64,000 nucleotides of DNA from Galbitalea soli (GTDB lineage Bacteria; Actinomycetota; Actinomycetes; Actinomycetales; Microbacteriaceae), in the NCBI RefSeq assembly GCF_010686725.1, contig NZ_JAAGWZ010000002.1, positions 794,855 through 858,854 of the forward strand, in the 5' to 3' direction. Position 1 is the first letter of the stretch, and every line of letters starts with the position of its first letter. Below the pieces are notes generated by a model. That model did not search any database and had not been told where the DNA came from. It saw only the letters and a program-made list of their open reading frames with translations. The position numbers were made by a program, and so were the translations under genes. This document shows positions 27,335 through 35,557 of this stretch, one piece after another.

Positions 27335-27562
27335 TCAGTCCTCGCGCGTGGTGACGACGTTCCCCTCGTAGTCGACGCGGATGACCGTGCCGTCGTCCAG
27401 CTCCACGACGGGCCGCCCCTCCAGCCAGGTGAGCGTCCACCGCCAGTTCGCGGTGTCGACACCCTCCAGCTCGGCCTCCACCTCGGCGACCGCGGCGACG
27501 ACCTGCTCGGGGAGGCGGGCCGGGGGTTCGCCTCCGACGTTCCATCGGGTGCCCAGCTGCAT
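27335..27562 (-). CDS. Small acidic hypothetical protein
   Basis: 75 residues with a clear AAGGAG upstream of the ATG at 27562. The sequence has an N-terminal helical stretch (LPEQVVAAVAEVEAELE), then TANWRWTLTWLEGRPVVELDDGTVIRVDYEGNVV, which reads as a small antiparallel beta-sheet. No known motif. It lies downstream of valS on the same strand with a 51-bp gap and may be co-transcribed. Confidence 0.6.
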   Translation of the reverse strand: MQLGTRWNVGGEPPARLPEQVVAAVAEVEAELEGVDTANWRWTLTWLEGRPVVELDDGTVIRVDYEGNVVTTRED

Positions 27563-27613
27563 GGTCTCTCCTTCTCTCGGTCTCGCGTGCGGTCGGTCTC
27601 GCCGACGGCTCGG

Positions 27614-30166
27614 TCAGGCGGGCTGCTCGGCCAGCACGATGTCGGAGACCGACACCTCCGCCGACTCCACCCAGTCGATGCGGGCGATCCGCCCGACCGC
27701 CTTGAGGTCCTCCTCCGCCTGACGCAGAGCGGCCGGGCCGCTGATCGTGGCCGACACCACCTCGGTCTTCTGCGAGGCCTTGGCGTCGGTCTTCGCCCGG
27801 CGGATCCCGATGAGCGCCTCGCTGACAAGCGGGAGCAGACCGGAGGGCTCGGGTGCACCGGTGACCGTGGGCCACGGGGCGGTGTGGACCGAGCTCTCGT
27901 GGGTCCAGCTCCAGACCTCCTCGGTGGCGAAGGGGATGAACGGGGCGAACAACCGGAGCAGGACATCCACGGCGCCGCGCAGCGTGCTCGCCGCACTCGC
28001 CTGGCCCTCGGGGGTGCCCGCACCGTAGGCGCGCTCCTTGACGAGTTCGAGGTAGTCGTCGCAGAAGGTCCAGAAGAACTGCTCGGCCGTCTCGAGGGCG
28101 CGGGCATGATCGAAGGCGTCGAAGGCGGCGGTCGCCGTCGCGATCACGCGATCGAGCTCCGCCGTGAGGTCGAGGTCGAGCGGGGTGGTCGCGCCGCTGT
28201 CTGTCTGCGGCTCCGGGAAGCTGTAGACGAACTTCGCGGCGTTGAGCACCTTGATGGCGAGCCGTCGGCCGATCTTGATCTGCTTGGGGTTCTGCGGGTC
28301 GAACGCTGCGTCGGTGCCGAGTCGGCTCGACGCCGCCCAGTAGCGCACCGCATCCGAGCCGTGCTCGTCGAGCATCGCCGCCGGGGTGACGACGTTGCCC
28401 TTCGACTTCGACATCTTCTTGCGGTCGGGGTCGACGATGAAGCCCGAGATGCCGGCGTTGGCCCACGGCACCCGGCCGTGCTCGAGCTCGGAGCGCAGCA
28501 CCGTCGAGAACAGCCAGGTGCGGATGATGTCCTGGCCCTGGCTGCGCAGGGAATACGGGAACACGAGGTCGAACAGCTCGGGGTCGCGCTCCCAACCGCC
28601 CGCGATCTGCGGGGTGAGGCTGGAGGTGGCCCAGGTGTCCATGATGTCGATCTCGCCGACGAACCCGCCGGGAACGCCGCGCTGCGACTCGTCGTAGCCG
28701 GGGGCGGTGTCGGAGGCGGGGTCGACCGGGAGGGCATCCTCCGACGGCACGATGACGGCACCGCGGTTGCCCTCCGCGTCGAGCTCGTACCAGACCGGCA
28801 GCGGCACGCCGAAGAAGCGCTGGCGCGAGATGAGCCAGTCGCCGGTGAGGCCGCCGACCCAGTTCTCGTAGCGCACGCGCATGTGCTCGGGAGTGAACGC
28901 GATGGCTCGGCCGTCGGCGACGAGGCGGTCGCGCAGTCCCGCGTCGCGGGCGCCGTTGCTGATGTACCACTGGCGGGTGGAGATGATCTCCAGCGGTCGG
29001 TCGCCCTTCTCGAAGAACTTCACCTGGTGGGTGATCGGCTTCGGCTCGCCGATGAGCTCGCCCGTCTCGCGCAGCAGTTCGAAGACCCTCGCCTTCGCGC
29101 TGAACACGGTCTTGCCGGCCAGCTCGGCGTAGCGCGCCCGCGCGGTCTCGGTGGTGAGGGCTTCCGGGGCCTCGGCGATGAGTCGGCCATCAGCGCCGAT
29201 GATCGTGCGGTTGGGCAGGTCGAGCTCGCGCCACCACACCACGTCGGTCACGTCGCCGAAGGTGCAGATCATCGCGATTCCGGAGCCCTTGTCCTTCTGC
29301 GCGAGGTGGTGCGAGACGACCGGAACCGGCACGCCGAAGAGCGGCGTGGTCACCGTCGTGCCGAAGAGCGACTGGTAGCGCTCGTCATCCGGATGCGCGA
29401 CGACCGCCACGCAGGCGGCCAGCAGTTCGGGGCGGGTCGTCTCGATGATGAGCGGCTCGCCGTCGGCCGTGTGGAAGGTGATCGCGTGGTACGCGGCCGA
29501 CTGCTCCTTGTCTTCCAGCTCGGCCTGGGCGACGGCCGTGCGGAAGGTGATGTCCCACAGCGTGGGCGCGTCGGCCTGGTACGCCTCGCCGCGGGCGAGG
29601 TTGCGCAGGAACGCCCTCTGCGCCGCGGTCTGCGCCTCGTCGCCGATGGTGCGATACGTCTGCGCCCAGTCGACGGAGAGCCCGAGCGTGCGCCAGACAT
29701 CCTCGAACTGCTTCTCGTCTTCGACGGTGAGGCGCTCGCAGAGCTCGATGAAGTTGCGGCGCGAGATGGGCACCTGGTCTGCGGCCTTGCTGCTCGCGTT
29801 CTCCCCGCCCTCGAGCGGGGGCACGAAGTCGGCGTCGTAGGGGAGGGAGGGGTCGCAGCGCACGCCGTAGTAGTTCTGCACCCGGCGCTCGGTGGGGAGC
29901 CCGTTGTCGTCCCAGCCCATCGGGTAGAACAGGGTCTTGCCGCGCATCCGCTGGTATCGGGCGATGAGATCCATGTGCGTGTAGCTGAACACGTGCCCGA
30001 TGTGCAGGCTCCCCGAGGCCGTGGGCGGGGGAGTGTCGATCGAGAAGACGGTCTCGCGGGTGGCGCCCTCGCGGAGGAACCGGTAGGTGCCGCGGGCCTC
30101 CCACTCGGGACCCCACTTGGCTTCGAGACCCTCGAGGGCGGGCTTTTCTGGGATGGCGGCGGCCAT
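27614..30166 (-). CDS. valS: Valine-tRNA ligase
   Basis: 850-residue class I aminoacyl-tRNA synthetase charging tRNA-Val. The HIGH motif is at residues 55-58 (SGSLHIGHVFSYTH), the editing domain follows (residues about 190-330), and KKMSKSKGNVVTP is at about residue 583. The block PMGWDDNGLPTERRVQNYYGV marks the subtype found in several actinomycetes, shorter than the 950-residue E. coli enzyme and probably with a reduced C-terminal coiled coil. The ATG at 30166 has CGGAG 6 nt upstream. The upstream region carries 19-bp iterons. Confidence 0.97.
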   Translation of the reverse strand: MAAAIPEKPALEGLEAKWGPEWEARGTYRFLREGATRETVFSIDTPPPTASGSLHIGHVFSYTHMDLIARYQRMRGKTLFYPMGWDDNGLPTERRVQNYYGVRCDPSLPYDADFVPPLEGGENASSKAADQVPISRRNFIELCERLTVEDEKQFEDVWRTLGLSVDWAQTYRTIGDEAQTAAQRAFLRNLARGEAYQADAPTLWDITFRTAVAQAELEDKEQSAAYHAITFHTADGEPLIIETTRPELLAACVAVVAHPDDERYQSLFGTTVTTPLFGVPVPVVSHHLAQKDKGSGIAMICTFGDVTDVVWWRELDLPNRTIIGADGRLIAEAPEALTTETARARYAELAGKTVFSAKARVFELLRETGELIGEPKPITHQVKFFEKGDRPLEIISTRQWYISNGARDAGLRDRLVADGRAIAFTPEHMRVRYENWVGGLTGDWLISRQRFFGVPLPVWYELDAEGNRGAVIVPSEDALPVDPASDTAPGYDESQRGVPGGFVGEIDIMDTWATSSLTPQIAGGWERDPELFDLVFPYSLRSQGQDIIRTWLFSTVLRSELEHGRVPWANAGISGFIVDPDRKKMSKSKGNVVTPAAMLDEHGSDAVRYWAASSRLGTDAAFDPQNPKQIKIGRRLAIKVLNAAKFVYSFPEPQTDSGATTPLDLDLTAELDRVIATATAAFDAFDHARALETAEQFFWTFCDDYLELVKERAYGAGTPEGQASAASTLRGAVDVLLRLFAPFIPFATEEVWSWTHESSVHTAPWPTVTGAPEPSGLLPLVSEALIGIRRAKTDAKASQKTEVVSATISGPAALRQAEEDLKAVGRIARIDWVESAEVSVSDIVLAEQPA

Positions 30167-30235
30167 GAGTACTCCGGTTCGATATGTGCGGCACCGTGTC
30201 AGTAGTGGGGTGCCTGAGTGTGGGGATCGCCACCG

Positions 30236-30241
30236 ATTCTA
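30236..30241 (-). promoter_or_regulatory. -10 hexamer TAGAAT, probable valS promoter
   Basis: Minus-strand TAGAAT would start transcription near 30229 and give a leader of about 60 nt. The -35 region is GC-rich and weak. The iteron array begins 22 bp further upstream. Confidence 0.5.
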
Positions 30242-30262
30242 CCCGCGTCGGGCGGCCGCGCC

Positions 30263-30364
30263 CGAGTTGGCCGAACCCGCGCGAGTTGGCCACCCCACTC
30301 GAGTTGCCCGAACCCACTCGAGTTGCCTCACCCCACTCGAGTTGGCCCACCCCACTCGAGTTGG
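30263..30364. repeat. Six iterons, 18-19 bp period, core CGAGTTG (four as ACTCGAGTTG)
   Basis: The core CGAGTTG begins at 30263, 30282, 30300, 30319, 30338 and 30357. The last four share CCCACTCGAGTTG, with a CTCGAG palindrome. The period is not a multiple of three, so it is not coding. The array lies in the 429-bp valS-kinase gap, immediately upstream of the predicted valS promoter. Confidence 0.9.
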
Positions 30365-30368
30365 CACT

Positions 30369-30454
30369 TTTTGTGCAACAACGTGGATCTGGCGCGCCAG
30401 ATCGACAACTGACGGCGCAACGGCCGCGCCGTTGCACAATTTTGTGCAGCAAAA
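30369..30454. other. Nested palindromes with mutually exclusive pairings
   Basis: Contains the perfect 18-bp palindrome GATCTGGCGCGCCAGATC (30386-30403). GTTGCACAA (30431-30439) can pair with TTGTGCAAC at 30371, with TTGTGCA at 30442, or in part with GCAACGG at 30417, so only one structure can form at a time. The rest of the 429-bp gap (30455-30540) shows nothing beyond GC-rich sequence. Confidence 0.75.
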
Positions 30455-30540
30455 CGAGGGTGCTGGCGGGGCGGCGGCCGGGCGACACCCCTCCGGGCGG
30501 CCCGGGCGCCCGAACAGACGGTCGAGCCGTCGGCACCCGG

Positions 30541-30554
30541 TGAGAGGTCTCTCA
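30541..30554. promoter_or_regulatory. Inverted repeat TGAGA-N4-TCTCA, operator site 1 (kinase operon)
   Basis: TGAGAGGTCTCTCA lies 41 bp upstream of the kinase start codon and just upstream of its -35 region. The same 14-bp pattern occurs before both secreted-protein genes (33793 and 34378). Confidence 0.75.
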
Positions 30555-30583
30555 TGTGGATGACCGGCCTCGGGGCCCTTCGT

Positions 30584-30589
30584 CATACT
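30584..30589 (+). promoter_or_regulatory. -10 hexamer CATACT of the kinase-regulator operon
   Basis: CATACT ends 6 nt before the kinase ATG. A possible -35 is ATGACC at about 30559. GGAGG between the -10 and the ATG is too close (1 nt) for a standard ribosome-binding site. Confidence 0.5.
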
Positions 30590-30595
30590 GGAGGC

Positions 30596-32490
<1,895 letters not shown>

Positions 32491-32506
<16 letters not shown>

Positions 32507-33147
32507 TCGCCGAAGACGAGCAGCGCATCTCGAGTTTCGTCGAGAAGGGGCTCACCTCGGCGGGGTACGTCACCACCGTCGTGAGCGACGGGCCGAGTGC
32601 CCTCGAGGGCGCCCGCCGGCCCGAGATCGACCTCGTGCTCCTCGACGTGGGGCTGCCCGGGCTCGACGGCTTCTCTGTGCTGCGGCAGCTGCGGGCCGAG
32701 AACGTCACCGTTCCGATCATCATGCTGACCGCCCGCACCCAGGTCAGCGACACCGTCGCGGGGCTCGACGCGGGCGCCAACGACTACATGCCGAAGCCCT
32801 TCAAGGTGGATGAACTGCTCGCGCGCATCCGCTTGCGCCTTCGTGACACGGGCCAGAGCTCGTCGCCCACCCTGTCGCATGGTGAGCTCGAGCTCGACCT
32901 GCGCACCCGCCGCGCCACCATCGGGGAGCGCACCGTCGACCTCTCCGCGCGCGAGTTCGCTCTCGCGGAGGAGTTCCTGCGGAATCCCGACCAGGTGCTG
33001 AGTCGCGAGCAACTGCTCAGCCGGGTGTGGGGCTTCGACTTCGATCCGGGGTCGAACGTGGTCGACGTGTACGTCCGGTATCTGCGCGCCAAGTTCGGGC
33101 CGGAACGCATCGAGACGGTGCGCGGCATGGGGTACCGCCTGCGCTGA
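32491..33147 (+). CDS. Response regulator, OmpR/PhoB family
   Basis: 218-residue DNA-binding response regulator. The receiver domain has the acidic pocket EDE at residues 8-10, phospho-acceptor Asp52 (LLDVGLPG), Thr near 80 (MLTART) and the conserved Lys in MPKPFK. The C-terminal winged helix (about 125-218) shows [16 protein letters not shown]...[28 protein letters not shown]. The ATG lies inside the 3' end of the kinase gene, so translation is coupled. A strong terminator follows. The most economical prediction is that it binds TGAGA-N4-TCTCA sites at 30541, 33793 and 34378. Confidence 0.95.
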
Positions 33148-33166
33148 GCCGCACCCTTGAACGACA

Positions 33167-33199
33167 GAACGGCGGCCCCCCTGAGCGGGGCCGCCGTTC
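33167..33199. terminator. Bidirectional terminator hairpin
   Basis: A perfect 13-bp stem, GAACGGCGGCCCC / GGGGCCGCCGTTC, with a 7-nt loop. It lies between the response regulator and the convergent secreted-protein gene. Confidence 0.85.
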
Positions 33200-33228
33200 G
33201 ATCGTGTCGCGGACGTGTCCGCGAGGCT

Positions 33229-33702
33229 CTACTGCGCCGGGGTGGGCGTGCCGGTCGGAACCGTGGTGGGAGCCGGGGTCGGCGTGGAGCCGCCGCCGTG
33301 CTTCCAGTAGCCGTCGCCGTTGTGGTGGTGCGCGATGTTGTTGCGGTGCGGGGCCGCGGGGTCGATGCTGTGGTCGCGCGCGTGCTCGGCCTTCTCCTCG
33401 GCACCGCTGTGGTCGGTCTCGGTCTGCTCGTCCTCACCCGAGGCCGGCGTGTGCAGCCAAGTCGGGATGCCGGTCGGCACGCCCGTCGGGGTCGGCTCCG
33501 GGGTCTCGGTGCCGTCGTCGTCACCGTTCGTCGGCGTCGACGTGGGAGTCACGACGAGCGGCTGCACGTCGCTCGCGGCCGAGCTGTGGCCGAAGAAGGC
33601 GGCGCCGGTCGCGCTCGCGGAGTAGGCGGCACCGAAGGTGAGGCCGAGCCCGAGTACGGAGGCCCCGACGACGCCGGCGATCTGCGGAGGAGTCAGTTTC
33701 AT
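33229..33702 (-). CDS. Secreted Pro/Thr-rich hypothetical protein
   Basis: 157 residues. An N-terminal hydrophobic segment (IAGVVGASVLGLGLTFGAAYSASA) acts as a signal peptide or anchor. The mature part is disordered: Thr/Pro-rich (TPTSTPTNGDDDGTETPEPTP), then an acidic segment with GEDEQTETDHSG, a His-rich patch NIAHHHNGDGYWKHGGG, and a TPTPAPTTVPTGTPTPA tail. It has no LPXTG or lipobox. The gene starts 90 bp from operator site 2 and is paired with the related gene at 33816, so it is probably a target of the adjacent two-component system. The function is unknown. Confidence 0.65.
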   Translation of the reverse strand: MKLTPPQIAGVVGASVLGLGLTFGAAYSASATGAAFFGHSSAASDVQPLVVTPTSTPTNGDDDGTETPEPTPTGVPTGIPTWLHTPASGEDEQTETDHSGAEEKAEHARDHSIDPAAPHRNNIAHHHNGDGYWKHGGGSTPTPAPTTVPTGTPTPAQ

Positions 33703-33792
33703 GGAGAGAGATCCATTCGTCTAGCAACGGCCCGGAAGTGGAACCGTGCCCCTACTCTGCGAAGTCTCGATGAGACGACTGCGAGCAGCAGA

Positions 33793-33806
33793 TGAGAGAT
33801 GTCTCA
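33793..33806. promoter_or_regulatory. Inverted repeat TGAGA-N4-TCTCA, operator site 2
   Basis: TGAGAGATGTCTCA, upstream of the secreted-protein gene starting at 33702. A possible minus-strand -10 (CAGAGT, 33759-33754) would put the transcription start about 45 bp from the site. A related inverted repeat, GTCTC-GAT-GAGAC, is at 33764-33776. Confidence 0.65.
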
Positions 33807-33815
33807 CCCGGCAGG

Positions 33816-34337
33816 TCAGCCGCCGTTGGAGCTGTCGCCCGAGGAGGACCCGTTTCCCGCGCCGGGGCTGCCATTGCTGCCACCGCTCGTGCCCGAGGAG
33901 CCCGAGGGGCCCGTCGATCCACTCGTCTGGCCGCCACCGCTCGTGCCCGCGTCGTGACCCGGGTGCGGCTTGTGGTGACCTTTGCCGTTGTCGTCGCCGA
34001 CCTCGTGCGGCTCGACGGGGATGACCGCGATCGCGCCGGTCTTGCCGTCCCACGGGCGCGTGGGGGTCGGGGTGGGCGTCGTCGTGGGGTCGGGCGTCGC
34101 GGTGCGCGTGGGGGAGGGCGAGGGCGTCGACCCCGTGCCGTCGTCGGCACCGGTGGATGGCGTGGGGGTGGGGGTGGGTCGGCCGGTCGGCTCGGAGCCC
34201 GTCCCGATGCGGATCGGCGCGACCGTGAGGGCCTCGCCGTGGGCGACCGGCGCCATCGCGGAGGAGACGGCCGCCCCGCCCACCGCCGACAGGCAGACGA
34301 TGCCCGCGACAGCGGCGACGGCGAGACGGCGATTCAC
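33816..34337 (-). CDS. Secreted Pro/Thr/Ser/Gly-rich hypothetical protein
   Basis: 173 residues from a GTG at 34337. A signal peptide (MNRRLAVAAVAGIVCLSAVGGAAVSSA) precedes a disordered chain: TPTPTPSTGADDGTGS, then PTPTPTRPWDGKTG, a short ordered-looking block AIAVIPVEPHEVGDD, the His/Lys patch NGKGHHKPHPGHD, and a Gly/Ser-rich C-terminus. The overall design matches the neighbouring 33229 protein: signal, Thr-Pro linker, acidic and His-rich segments. Operator site 3 lies 40 bp upstream of the start. Composition suggests a cell-wall-spanning or glycosylated surface protein. Confidence 0.65.
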   Translation of the reverse strand: MNRRLAVAAVAGIVCLSAVGGAAVSSAMAPVAHGEALTVAPIRIGTGSEPTGRPTPTPTPSTGADDGTGSTPSPSPTRTATPDPTTTPTPTPTRPWDGKTGAIAVIPVEPHEVGDDNGKGHHKPHPGHDAGTSGGGQTSGSTGPSGSSGTSGGSNGSPGAGNGSSSGDSSNGG

Positions 34338-34377
34338 CCCACTATCTTCGCGTGCGCGCCGCCGCCGCGGTGCATTG

Positions 34378-34391
34378 TGAGAGACATCTCA
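34378..34391. promoter_or_regulatory. Inverted repeat TGAGA-N4-TCTCA, operator site 3
   Basis: TGAGAGACATCTCA, 40 bp upstream of the GTG at 34337, nearly the same distance as site 1 from the kinase start. It overlaps the stop codon of the CDF transporter gene. A weak -10 (GAAGAT, 34349-34344) ends 6 nt before the start codon. Confidence 0.7.
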
Positions 34392-35330
34392 TCGCAGCGG
34401 TGCGCGATCCGTCGTGAGGGCGGGTTCCTCGGGAATCGAGAGCGTCAGCACTGCCTCCTCGATGACCTCGCGCGACTCGATCTGCCGCTCCACCCGCCGC
34501 AGCCGCACGGCGAGCCGCGACTCGGGGTCGTCGCCCGTCAGATCGACGGCCGCGACGAGGAACAAGCGCGACGGCCCGACGAACTCGAGGTGCAGGTAGG
34601 TGACCCGCTCGATGTCGGGGTGCTCCAGCAGCGAGGCGACCACGGCATCCGTGAGGCCCTGGCTCGTCTCCTGGCCCACCAGGAAGCGACGATTGCGCTC
34701 GATCAGCACGACGGCGACGACGCCGAGGAGCACGCCGACGAGGATCGACCCGATCGCGTCGAAGGCGGCGTTGCCGGTGAGCTGGTGCAGGAGGACGCCG
34801 AGGAAGGCGATCGCGAGGCCGGCGAGCGCGGCGGAGTCCTCCGCGAACACGGCGCGCAGGGTCGGGTTCGAGGTGCGGAGCACGTGCTCCAGCGTGGGGG
34901 TGCCGCGTTCTTTCGCCGCTCCGCGCGCCTCGCGCAGGGCCTGCGTGAACGAGACCCCCTCGAAGATCGTCGATATGCCCAGCACGAGGTAGGCGATCCA
35001 GAACTGGCCCGAGCGCTCGGGCACCAGCAGCTCCTGGATCCCGTGCCAAACCGACACGACCGCGCCCGCCGTGAACAAACCGAACGCGGCGATCGTCGAC
35101 CAGAAGTAGGTCTCGCGCCCGTATCCGAGCGGATGCTCGGCATCCCGTTTCGCGGCCCCGCGCCGGTCCGCGATCAGCAGGAACACCTCGTTGCCGGCGT
35201 CGGCCCAGGAGTGAGCGGCTTCCGCCGTGATCGAGGCGGAGCCGGTGAGGACTGCGGCGACCGTCTTCGCGACCGCGACGGCAAGGTTGGCGAAGAACGC
35301 GAGAACGACCGTCAGTGACACCGTGGGCAT
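34389..35330 (-). CDS. Cation diffusion facilitator (CDF) family transporter
   Basis: 313-residue divalent-metal/proton antiporter. It starts MPTVSLTVVLAFFANLAVAVAKTVAAVLTGSASI. The first metal-site motif is in EAAHSWADAGNEVF (TM2), and the family-specific sequence ISTIFEGVSFTQALREARG follows. A later helix has FAEDSAALAGLAIAFLGVLL, then a cytoplasmic ferredoxin-like domain ending ESREVIEEAVLTL. The ion, probably Zn or Fe, cannot be fixed. I chose the ATG at 35330 because a -10 TACGCT ends 6 nt before it; a frame extending to 35456 would cross the ileS leader promoter. Divergent from ileS. Confidence 0.9.
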   Translation of the reverse strand: MPTVSLTVVLAFFANLAVAVAKTVAAVLTGSASITAEAAHSWADAGNEVFLLIADRRGAAKRDAEHPLGYGRETYFWSTIAAFGLFTAGAVVSVWHGIQELLVPERSGQFWIAYLVLGISTIFEGVSFTQALREARGAAKERGTPTLEHVLRTSNPTLRAVFAEDSAALAGLAIAFLGVLLHQLTGNAAFDAIGSILVGVLLGVVAVVLIERNRRFLVGQETSQGLTDAVVASLLEHPDIERVTYLHLEFVGPSRLFLVAAVDLTGDDPESRLAVRLRRVERQIESREVIEEAVLTLSIPEEPALTTDRAPLR

Positions 35331-35336
35331 GACGAC

Positions 35337-35342
35337 AGCGTA
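35337..35342 (-). promoter_or_regulatory. -10 hexamer TACGCT, leaderless-type promoter of the CDF gene
   Basis: It ends 6 nt before the ATG at 35330 and overlaps by 2 bp the plus-strand -10 of ileS, so the two promoters may interfere. Confidence 0.5.
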
Positions 35343-35346
35343 AACT
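35341..35346 (+). promoter_or_regulatory. -10 hexamer TAAACT of the ileS transcript
   Basis: TAAACT predicts transcription from about 35352, giving a leader of about 206 nt that matches the T-box element. Confidence 0.6.
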
Positions 35347-35351
35347 GGAGG

Positions 35352-35557
35352 GAACGACAGCGATCCGGCCATCACCGGGGAGTCGTCGGAAGAACGGGCG
35401 CCGGCTTCGGCCGTCGCCTCAGTAGAACCGACCGGGGAGCCCGTCACAGCCGGCAATGAGCGGTGTCACCCCGGGCGCGGGGTGGCGCAAGCGAGGTGGT
35501 ACCGCGGCGTGAGTCGTCCTCGTGCAGGTCATGACCCGCACGACACAGGAGACCCAT
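35352..35557 (+). promoter_or_regulatory. T-box riboswitch (translational type) of ileS
   Basis: The T-box sequence AGGTGGTACCGCGG is at 35494-35507; its UGGU (35497-35500) would pair with the ACCA end of uncharged tRNA-Ile. A specifier ATC (isoleucine) is at 35371-35373 in CCGGCCATCACCGG. There is no intrinsic terminator. Instead TCCTCGTG (about 35517-35524) can pair, with one bulge, with CACAGGA covering the ileS ribosome-binding site, and TCGTGC/GCACGA forms a competing hairpin. This is the arrangement known for actinobacterial ileS leaders. Confidence 0.9.

Noticed and set aside
24453..30205. Very long open frames antisense to the M3 peptidase and valS (over 700 and 960 codons)
   Set aside because: GC-rich codon usage leaves stop-free antisense frames. 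These encode Arg/Gly/Val-rich low-complexity proteins with no motifs and cross promoters, while the opposite strand encodes intact known enzymes.
30263..30364. Possible CRISPR array
   Set aside because: The repeat unit is about 10 bp with 8-9 bp between, far below CRISPR repeat and spacer sizes, and there are no cas genes.
30167..30460. Possible T-box leader for valS
   Set aside because: No AGGTGGNACCGCG-type T-box motif or specifier loop is present on the minus strand. The predicted valS promoter lies downstream of the palindromes.
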